A stretch of 64,000 bases of DNA from Haliotis asinina. Lineage: Eukaryota; Mollusca; Gastropoda; Lepetellida; Haliotidae. Position 1 is the first letter of the stretch, and each line of letters starts with the position of its first letter. A program made the position numbers and the translations under genes. Under the pieces are notes generated by a model. That model made no database searches. It saw only the letters and a program-made list of their open reading frames with translations, and was not told the DNA's origin. Where the stretch lies: contig NC_090288.1 in the NCBI RefSeq assembly GCF_037392515.1, positions 14,737,969 through 14,801,968 of the forward strand. Direction: 5' to 3'. Positions 54,490-64,000 of this stretch are shown here, piece by piece.

Positions 54490-57400
54490 GACTGATCTGA
54501 CTACATATTTCGGCCTATTTGTGGACACACCCTTTCGACCTATTAATTAATGTTTTGGCATAGCCTTTGGCTGACATTTCTTTATTCCTCTCTTGACTGC
54601 GCTTCCTTTTCGGCCCCGATTTTGATGCTTTCTTTGGTACATACAATTTTATTTCTTGGTGTAAACTGAATAAATGTCAGTGAATGGTATACACATGAGT
54701 CTGTTGTTCTTCCTTTAGTGTATTTTTTAAAGAATAGGTGACAGCAACACAGCAGTAGAGGCAGCTGAACAGACTCTGGCATCGAGCTATCTTGAAAATG
54801 TAATACAGGGCAATGTACAAAATAAACATGCAGACCAACTGATACAGACAAGACGTTAATTAGCGTTTTACTGATATTTAAGTGTGGGTCATTCATGCAC
54901 CGACGCCCATCCGTTGTGTTGCTGTCTTCAATCTTTACAATCTGAATCTGCTATGGAAACTTCGAAGTGTATATACACATGGGAAGTCACTGTACAAGCT
55001 GGTACCGGGATGTTGGTTATTTTACGATCACTTCGCTCACTATAGGTCACAGCACACCTGACGGGGGATGGAGAACGGTCTCCCTTGACCCTTATTGCGT
55101 GTTTCTTGCATCGAAGGGTCTTTGGACATTTCTATATTGTCCGATACCAACAGCAGGGCAGTGCTGTTCGTCTAGCGGTCTTTTTTTTCAGTCCAGGTCG
55201 ACACGGAGAAATAAGCGACTTGTGTGATGCTGGGGCAGTTAAGGCACTCATAAATATTTAGACCGGCCCAGTCTCCCTTTCAGTGTTCAGAGACGAAAAT
55301 GGTAATTTTCCCCTTGTGTGTGCGTGCCAAATGATGAGTGAGTGGGTGAGTGAGTATGAATTTACGCTGCCTGAAGTGTTAGCCCAACTTTATCCGGGCG
55401 GCTAGGGTTGGAGCAACACCCAGGTGGGATCACGTGTTTCAAGCATGAAAGAAAATTAGAAGCTGAGACTTCGGTAACTTAGTCTGTGTTTTGACCACCA
55501 AGTTACCCCACTGACCCATCATGTTAAATACTGGAGGTGAACATGTAATCTTTGCTTTATGTTTAGACGTATAGCATGATATACATGCACTGGTTTAATA
55601 AACATGTTGCCAAGGAAACGGGCTTACCGTCTTCCATCTGAAATCAAAGAAAGAAAGCTTCATAACAAAGAGAAACCTTAAATATTCTCTGTTGCTTTGT
55701 ATGTACCCATTGAGCAATGTAATATCTCTAGGACAGATAGTAAATCAGGGTACTCTGGCTATATACATACACAGACAACCAGTGCGGGATGTAACAACAC
55801 GTCATTATGACCAGATTCTCAAATACCATGCCTGACAATTAAAGGCCAGGGATCCCGACTTTGAAGCTGGGTGAGCGACGATATAACTGGCAATACGAAG
55901 TGGTGCTGGCGGCCAATTCTCAGTTATACCGTGTACAAAATAAAAGTGCAAACCAGATGATTCAGCCACAAGCTTCATCACCTTTCAGCTCATTTGTAAG
56001 TGAGAGGAACGAATGCACCAGCGCCTCATCCAGCTTCTTTTCGACCACTTAGTGAAGGGAGACCACTCTTGTTGCCTTATTAGCGCCAGTTACAAGCGCG
56101 GAGTTAGAGGAATCTACACGCTTGTCCTTCCGCGACAGTCATGAGTGCAACAGTCACGGCAAACTTTAATGTGCATCAGTCACACACCAGCAGACCTTTC
56201 CCGGCTGAGACGAAGTGTCTTGGCCAGAAAATTAAATATATTCTGCAGTTAACCAGTTAATACTCGGGGTCAAAATACACTCAACCTGCCCTTCTTTTTA
56301 TCACCGACGGAAACCATGACGACAGCCCACACACCGGGATCTGCTTCCTTTTCTAAAAGAACTTTGCTTTTGTCTCGACAGTTATGACTCTCTTTCCCTG
56401 TTGTTCATGGTCTTAATTCCCCAAACGGCACAATATACTTTGATGCATTCGCAACCATGCGCCGGATGATAATAATGGTCTGCCAATCTTAACCTTCGCT
56501 GCCGGAGTTTGTACAGCGACCTCTGTGTCTGGGATGACGATATACGAAATAGGTAAGAAAAAGGAATCCGAAATACTTTTGATTGAAAAGGAATGCTCTT
56601 TTCATTTTGTACTAGCATTACTTTAGCGGGTGAGTGTTGTATTTTTGTCAGCCCATGAGCCCGATTTGGTGCTTAAGTAGCATATCCGACGTTTGAATAT
56701 ATTGGCAATGACCGGAAACCTACAAATCGCCCAGCCTTTGGCCACATGTCATGCAACTACAGCCGGCCGATTGTCCTTACCGGAAATGGACGATGACGCC
56801 TCGTTCTGACCTCGTCTCCACACTAGTTACCGTTGCCGTTACCAACGTCCCCTCTGTTCTTAACAGAACCGCCATTGCTCTTACTCGCTATCGCTCTGCA
56901 TTTCGTTGACTACAGCATCGTTTCAAGATCTTCTACCGACAAGATGTTTACACGGCTGCATATTCAAGGTATTTAAGAAGACACTATTGTATTTTAACGT
57001 GTGAAAGACGTAGATTTATACTGGAATCGGCCGCAGTGTGACAGCAGTATCGGTAGTGATGACATTTGTACATGGCCGCCATTTGCAATTTTTACTAAAT
57101 TTCATTAATGACTATCTTTATATAGCCTTTCTGCTCTTGAAGTGTGAACTTTCCGTGTATGCATATGATGGGGTGGGGGTGGGGGGGGGGATAATGTAAA
57201 CTAATCTGTGATTTATTTTATGTATATTAGACCTTTTAAAACTCTTGACAATCTGATGATCAGATCTATTGGTCCGCAGTCCTAATTTGTGCAATGCGCT
57301 TATCTGGAAGAACGAATATCTTGCTATGTTTTGTACATGTTAAAGGTTTTGTTGTATATGTAGTTACTGTGTATTTGAATGTGCTGTTTGGATTATTTTC

Positions 57401-58188
57401 AGCACGGGAAGACATGATCCGGTATCATGTCACTCCTGCTGCTAGTCTATGGCCGTCGCTGGATGAGGAGTCCGACTGTGTATGTACATCCCATCTACAC
57501 CTGCTTCCTATTCGGTGGAATAGTTTGCTTTAGTCCATGAGCCAGTGATCTCTTACACGTGCTACTGCACTGGACACTGTTATACTAATGTCCAGAAATA
57601 GCCCCCTCACACCCCTCTCTCATGTACACATTAAAATTATTTTTCATGTGTAATCTGGGACTATGACTTCCTTTTGCCTTACTCAACTCTAACACCTCCT
57701 GTAACTCCTTTAAATGCCCGTCCTTTCTCCCTCCCTCCCCACTGACCGATGTAGCGTCCCCTGGCTGCTTCCCCGACCCCTTCTCATGATCCCCTGAGTG
57801 TTTTCACCCCATTCTGGGCCCGCCCTGACCACGGTGAGACGCTCCCCGCCCCAGTCACCATCACCTACGTCGACCACTATCCTGCCCCAAGTGACGACGA
57901 CAGTGACTACTGGGTCTATGAAGACGAGGACGAGGACAGTTTCGTGGAGGACAGAGAGGTTCATCCTGTGAGGAAGGCGCTGAGGAGAGTGGCTGCCTTC
58001 TTTAGGAGAATCTTCTCGTAGATTGCTCATCCAGTGTCTATATATGTGTGTGTGTATGAGGGTGTGATTTGTTTTGAAAGTTTGAGTGCGTGTATGTATT
58101 AGAGGTTGTAATAAGCATAACAGGAAGTTTGTGTCAGGTACGTTTGCGTTTGTAAATTGGTGCATGGTAGAGAGATGTGTTTTTGTGT

Positions 58189-58227
<39 letters not shown>

Positions 58228-58451
58228 AAGAGACAGCGAGAGAGATAGAGAGAGAAATGCATGTTTGAATGTCTGTGAACACGATGTTTTGCATGTGTGA
58301 ATGTGTGAGGGTGTATCTGAATGTGTGAGAGCGTTTCGCGTGTAAGTATGGGTGGCTGTGTGAGAGTTGTGTTTTGCATGTGACTGACGTTTTCGTGCAC
58401 GATTGAGTGTGTTTGTGTGGTAGGATGTTTTGTGGTGCCTTTTCCATTTTG
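54490..58451 (+). repeat. Tandem array unit 2 (3962 bp)
   Basis: Same content as unit 1, with gene exons at 56944-58021. The shorter length is mostly explained by the G tract (57169-57190) and the GT/GA tract (58190-58240). Confidence 0.97.
56944..58021 (+). CDS. Predicted three-exon gene, copy 2 of the array family
   Basis: Exons 56944-56968, 57403-57479 and 57755-58021, with the same splice sites as copy 1. The encoded 122 residues appear identical to copy 1, while the introns differ in at least one base (near 57333) and in G-tract length. Identical exons between copies could reflect selection or just recent duplication; the differences are too few to tell by eye. Confidence 0.58.
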
Positions 58452-61400
58452 GACTGATCTGACTACATATTTCGGCCTATTTGTGGACACACCCTTTCGA
58501 CCTATTAATTAATGTTTTGGCATAGCCTTTGGCTGACATTTCTTTATTCCTCTCTTGACTGCGCTTCCTTTTCGGCCCCGATTTTGATGCTTTCTTTGGT
58601 ACATACAATTTTATTTCTTGGTGTAAACTGAATAAATGTCAGTGAATGGTATACACATGAGTCTGTTGTTCTTCCTTTAGTGTATTTTTTAAAGAATAGG
58701 TGACAGCAACACAGCAGTAGAGGCAGCTGAACAGACTCTGGCATCGAGCTATCTTGAAAATGTAATACAGGGCAATGTACAAAATAAACATGCAGACCAA
58801 CTGATACAGACAAGACGTTAATTAGCGTTTTACTGATATTTAAGTGTGGGTCATTCATGCACCGACGCCCATCCGTTGTGTTGCTGTCTTCAGTCTTTAC
58901 AATCTGAATCTGCTATGGAAACTTCGAAGTGTATATACACATGGGAAGTCACTGTACAAGCTGGTACCGGGATGTTGGTTATTTTACGATCACTTCGCTC
59001 ACTATAGGTCACAGCACACCTGACGGGGGATGGAGAGCGGTCTCCCTTGACCCTTATTGCGTGTTTCTTGCATCGAAGGGTCTTTGGACATTTCTATATT
59101 GTCCGATACCAACAGCAGGGCAGTGCTGTTCGTCTAGCGGTCTTTTTTTTCAGTCCAGGTCGACACGGAGAAATAAGCGACTTGTGTGATGCTGGGGCAG
59201 TTAAGGCACTCATAAATATTTAGACCGGCCCAGTCTCCCTTTCAGTGTTCAGAGACGAAAATGGTAATTTTCCCCCTGTGTGTGCGTGCCAAATGATGAG
59301 TGAGTGGGTGAGTGAGTATGAATTTACGCTGCCTGAAGTGTTAGCCCAACTTTATCCGGGCGGCTAGGGTTGGAGCAACACCCAGGTGGGATCACGTGTT
59401 TCAAGCATGAATGAAAATTAGAAGCTGAGACTTCGGTAACTTAGTCTGTGCTTTGACCACCAAGTTACCCCACTGACCCATCATGTTAAATACTGGAGGT
59501 GAACATGTAATCTTTGCTTTATGTTTAGACGTATAGCATGATATACATGCACTGGTTTAATAAACATGTTGCCAAGGAAACGGGCTTACCGTCTTCCATC
59601 TGAAATCAAAGAAAGAAAGCTTCATAACAAAGAGAAACCTTAAATATTCTCTGTTGCTTTGTATGTACCCATTGAGCAATGTAATATCTCTAGGACAGAT
59701 AGTAAATCAGGGTACTCTGGCTATATACATACACAGACAACCAGTGCGGGATGTAACAACACGTCATTATGACCAGATTCTCAAATACCATGCCTGACAA
59801 TTAAAGGCCAGGGATCCCGACTTTGAAGCTGGGTGAGCGACGATATAACTGGCAATACGAAGTGGTGCTGGCGGCCAATTCTCAGTTATACCGTGTACAA
59901 AATAAAAGTGCAAACCAGATGATTCAGCCACAAGCTTCATCACCTTTCAGCTCATTTGTAAGTGAGAGGAACGAATGCACCAGCGCCTCATCCAGCTTCT
60001 TTTCGACCACTTAGTGAAGGGAGACCACTCTTGTTGCCTTATTAGCGCCAGTTACAAGCGCGGAGTTAGAGGAATCTACACGCTTGTCCTTCCGCGACAG
60101 TCATGAGTGCAACAGTCACGGCAAACTTTAATGTGCATCAGTCACACACCAGCAGACCTTTCCCGGCTGAGACGAAGTGTCTTGGCCAGAAAATTAAATA
60201 TATTCTGCAGTTAACCAGTTAATACTCGGGGTCAAAATACACTCAACCTGCCCTTCTTTTTATCACCGACGGAAACCATGACGACAGCCCACACACCGGG
60301 ATCTGCTTCCTTTTCTAAAACAACTTTGCTTTTGTCTCGACAGTTATGACTCTCTTTCCCTGTTGTTCATGGTCTTAATTCCCCAAACGGCACAATATAC
60401 TTTGATGCATTCGCAACCATGCGCCGGATGATAATAATGGTCTGCCAATCTTAACCTTCGCTGCCGGAGTTTGTACAGCGACCTCTGTGTCTGGGATGAC
60501 GATATACGAAAGAGGTAAGAAAAAGGAATCCGAAATACTTTTGATTGAAAAGGAATGCTCTTTTCATTTTGTACTAGCATTACTTTAGCGGGTGAGTGTT
60601 GTATTTTTGTCAGCCCATGAGCCCGATTTGGTGCTTAAGTAGCATATCCGACGTTTGAATATATTGGCAATGACCGGAAACCTACAAATCGCCCAGCCTT
60701 TGGCCACATGTCATGCAACTACAGCCGGCCGATTGTCCTTACCGGAAATGGACGATGACGCCTCGTTCTGACCTCGTCTCCACACTAGTTACCGTTGCCG
60801 TTACCAACGTCCCCTCTGTTCTTAACAGAACCGCCATTGCTCTTACTCGCTATCGCTCTGCATTTCGTTGACTACAGCATCGTTTCAAGATCTTCTACCG
60901 ACAAGATGTTTACACGGCTGCATATTCAAGGTATTTAAGAAGACACTATTGTATTTTAACGTGTGAAAGACGTAGATTTATACTGGAATCGGCCGCAGTG
61001 TGACAGCAGTATCGGTAGTGATGACATTTGTACATGGCCGCCATTTGCAATTTTTACTAAATTTCTTTAATGACTATCTTTATATAGCCTTTCTGCTCTT
61101 GAAGTGTGAACTTTCCGTGTATGCATATGATGGGGGTGGGGGTGGGGGGGGGGGATAATGTAAACTAATCTGTGATTTATTTTATGTATATTAGACCTTT
61201 TAAAACTCTTGACAATCTGATGATCAGATCTATTGGTCCGCAGTCCTAATTTGTGCAATGCGCTTATCTGGAAGAACGAATATCTTGCTATGTTTTGAAC
61301 ATGTTAAAGGTTTTGTTGTATATGTAGTTACTGTGTATTTGAATGTGCTGTTTAGATTATTTTCAGCACGGGAAGACATGATCCGGTATCATGTCACTCC

Positions 61401-62167
61401 TGCTGCTAGTCTATGGCCGTCGCTGGATGAGGAGTCCGACTGTGTATGTACATCCCATCTACACCTGCTTCCTATTCGGTGGAATAGTTTGCTTTAGTCC
61501 ATGAGCCAGTGATCTCTTACACGTGCTACTGCACTGGACACTGTTATACTAATGTCCAGAAATAGCCCCCTCACACCCCTCTCTCATGTACACATTAAAA
61601 TTATTTTTCATGTGTAATCTGGGACTATGACTTCCTTTTGCCTTACTCAACTCTAACACCTCCTGTAACTCCTTTAAATGCCCGTCCTTTCTCCCTCCCT
61701 CCCCACTGACCGATGTAGCGTCCCCTGGCTGCTTCCCCGACCCCTTCTCATGATCCCCTGAGTGTTTTCACTCCATTCTGGGCCCGCCCTGACCACGGTG
61801 AGACGCTCCCCGCCCCAGTCACCATCACCTACGTCGACCAATATCCTGCCCCAAGTGACGACGACAGTGACTACTGGGTCTATGAAGACGAGGACGAGGA
61901 CAGTTTCGTGGAGGACAGAGAGGTTCATCCTGTGAGGAAGGCGCTGAGGAGAGTGGCTGCCTTCTTTAGGAGAATCTTCTCGTAGATTGCTCATCCAGTG
62001 TCTATATATGTGTGTGTGTATGAGGGTGTGATTTGTTTTGAAAGTTTGAGTGCGTGTATGTATTAGAGGTTGTAATAAGCATAACAGGAAGTTTGTGTCA
62101 GGTACGTTTGCGTTTGTAAATTGGTGCATGGTAGAGAGATGTGTTTTTGTGTGGTCTGTGTGTGTGG

Positions 62168-62215
<48 letters not shown>

Positions 62216-62433
62216 CAGCGAGAGAGATAGAGAGAGAAATGCATGTTTGAATGTCTGTGAACACGATGTTTTGCATGTGTGAATGTGTGAGGGTGTATCT
62301 GAATGTGTGAGAGCGTTTCGCGTGTAAGTATGGGTGGCTGTGTGAGAGTTGTGTTTTGCATGTGACTGACGTTTTCGTGCACGATTGAGTGTGTTTGTGT
62401 GGTAGGATGTTTTGTGGTGCCTTTTCCATTTTG
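58452..62433 (+). repeat. Tandem array unit 3 (3982 bp)
   Basis: Same content, with gene exons at 60906-61985. It has a few private substitutions (for example in the gene's third exon and at AAATGAAAAT near 59410) and a longer GT/GA tract (62150-62240). Confidence 0.97.
60906..61985 (+). CDS. Predicted three-exon gene, copy 3 of the array family
   Basis: Exons 60906-60930, 61367-61443 and 61719-61985, splice sites unchanged. Two substitutions in exon 3: one silent (ACC to ACT, Thr52) and one changing His75 to Gln (CAC to CAA). The acidic stretch and the cationic end RRVAAFFRRIFS are untouched. It looks as able to function as copies 1 and 2. Confidence 0.58.
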
Positions 62434-64000
62434 GACTGATCTGACTACATATTTCGGCCTATTTGTGGACACACCCTTTCGACCTATTAATTAATGTTTT
62501 GGCATAGCCTTTGGCTGACATTTCTTTATTCCTCTCTTGACTGCGCTTCCTTTTCGTCCCCGATTTTGATGCTTTCTTTGGTACATACAATTTTATTTCT
62601 TGGTGTAAACTGAATAAATGTCAGTGAATGGTATACACATGAGTCTGTTGTTCTTCCTTTAGTGTATTTTTTAAAGAATAGGTGACAGCAACACAGCAGT
62701 AGAGGCAGCTGAACAGACTCTGGCATCGAGCTATCTTGAAAATGTAATACAGGGCAATGTACAAAATAAACATGCAGACCAACTGATACAGACAAGACGT
62801 TAATTAGCGTTTTACTGATATTTAAGTGTGGGTCATTCATGCACCGACGCCCATCCGTTGTGTTGCTGTCTTCAATCTTTACAATCTGAATCTGCTATGG
62901 AAACTTCGAAGTGTATATACACATGGGAAGTCACTGTACAAGCTGGTACCGGGATGTTGGTTATTTTACGATCACTTCGCTCACTATAGGTCACAGCACA
63001 CCTGACGGGGGATGGAGAACGGTCTCCCTTGACCCTTATTGCGTGTTTCTTGCATCGAAGGGTCTTTGGACATTTCTATATTGTCCGATACCAACAGCAG
63101 GGCAGTGCTGTTCGTCTAGCGGTCTTTTTTTTCAGTCCAGGTCGACACGGAGAAATAAGCGACTTGTGTGATGCTGGGGCAGTTAAGGCACTCATAAATA
63201 TTTAGACCGGCCCAGTCTCCCTTTCAGTGTTCAGAGACGAAAATGGTAATTTTCCCCCTGTGTGTGCGTGCCAAATGATGAGTGAGTGGGTGAGTGAGTA
63301 TGAATTTACGCTGCCTGAAGTGTTAGCCCAACTTTATCCGGGCGGCTAGGGTTGGAGCAACACCCAGGTGGGATCACGTGTTTCAAGCATGAAAGAAAAT
63401 TAGAAGCTGAGACTTCGGTAACTTAGTCTGTGTTTTGACCACCAAGTTACCCCACTGACCCATCATGTTAAATACTGGAGGTGAACATGTAATCTTTGCT
63501 TTATGTTTAGACGTATAGCATGATATACATGCACTGGTTTAATAAACATGTTGCCAAGGAAACGGGCTTACCGTCTTCCATCTGAAATCAAAGAAAGAAA
63601 GCTTCATAACAAAGAGAAACCTTAAATATTCTCTGTTGCTTTGTATGTACCCATTGAGCAATGTAATATCTCTAGGACAGATAGTAAATCAGGGTACTCT
63701 GGCTATATACATACACAGACAACCAGTGCGGGATGTAACAACACGTCATTATGACCAGATTCTCAAATACCATGCCTGACAATTAAAGGCCAGGGATCCC
63801 GACTTTGCAGCTGGGTGAGCGACGATATAACTGGCAATACGAAGTGGTGCTGGCGGCCAATTCTCAGTTATACCGTGTACAAAATAAAAGTGCAAACCAG
63901 ATGATTCAGCCACAAGCTTCATCACCTTTCAGCTCATTTGTAAGTGAGAGGAACGAATGCACCAGCGCCTCATCCAGCTTCTTTTCGACCACTTAGTGAA
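62434..64000 (+). repeat. Tandem array unit 4, cut by the window end
   Basis: First 1567 bp of a further unit, in phase with the others. Its gene would begin about 890 bp past the window. The array therefore continues to the right for an unknown distance. Confidence 0.97.

Noticed and set aside
53740-54528. 262-codon minus-strand open frame over the array gene (and its counterparts in units 2 and 3)
   Set aside because: It is the complement of exon 3 plus a GT/GA microsatellite; its N-terminal half changes frame between units as the microsatellite changes length.

Overview
This is nuclear DNA from an animal, very probably a gastropod mollusc and most likely an abalone (Haliotis) or a close vetigastropod. 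The genes are split by GT-AG introns of about 0.2 to 4 kb, the background is AT-rich, and the introns are full of short repeats. The tRNA-derived SINE seen here (a GGTTCGATTCC B box, a GCGGCATAAAAC 3' part and a CTCA-type tail) is one I associate with abalone genomes. The genus is inference.

Layout. 1-7290 (+): the last five coding exons of an ADP-ribosylation factor (ARF) GTPase, with its 3'UTR perhaps running to about 9.2 kb. 9.2-13.6 kb: gene-poor. 13591-15184 (+): a predicted two-exon gene for an unrecognised 216-residue protein with an acidic middle and a basic C-terminal helix, followed by a 32-bp minisatellite. 16.3-17.1 kb: a palindromic element with a 40-bp minisatellite core, flanked by a 12-bp direct repeat. 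17-24 kb: SINE and MITE copies and a 5'-truncated L1-like LINE inserted into a MITE. 24349-29921 (-): complete aminomethyltransferase (glycine cleavage T protein, AMT), 7 coding exons. 31766-43260 (+): complete ING3 (PHD-finger subunit of NuA4/TIP60), 11 coding exons, whose introns hold a SINE, a hAT-type MITE, two copies of another palindromic element, a CCCCCAA array and a 1.25-kb minisatellite. 43.3-50.2 kb: no confident gene; it includes an almost perfect 340-bp tandem duplication.

50512-64000 is a head-to-tail array of units of about 3.97 kb, nearly identical to one another: three whole and one cut by the window end. Each whole unit carries a predicted three-exon gene for a 122-residue protein with an acidic stretch followed by a cationic helix ending FFRRIFS. 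The intron phases agree, the exons are almost unchanged between copies, and the C-terminal motif resembles FFKRI in the single gene at 13.6-15.2 kb. I read the two loci as members of one undescribed lineage-specific family, one of them recently amplified. This is the best candidate for new biology in the window.

ARF (membrane traffic), AMT (mitochondrial glycine catabolism) and ING3 (chromatin acetylation) are unrelated housekeeping genes. AMT and ING3 are divergent, with start codons 1.84 kb apart.
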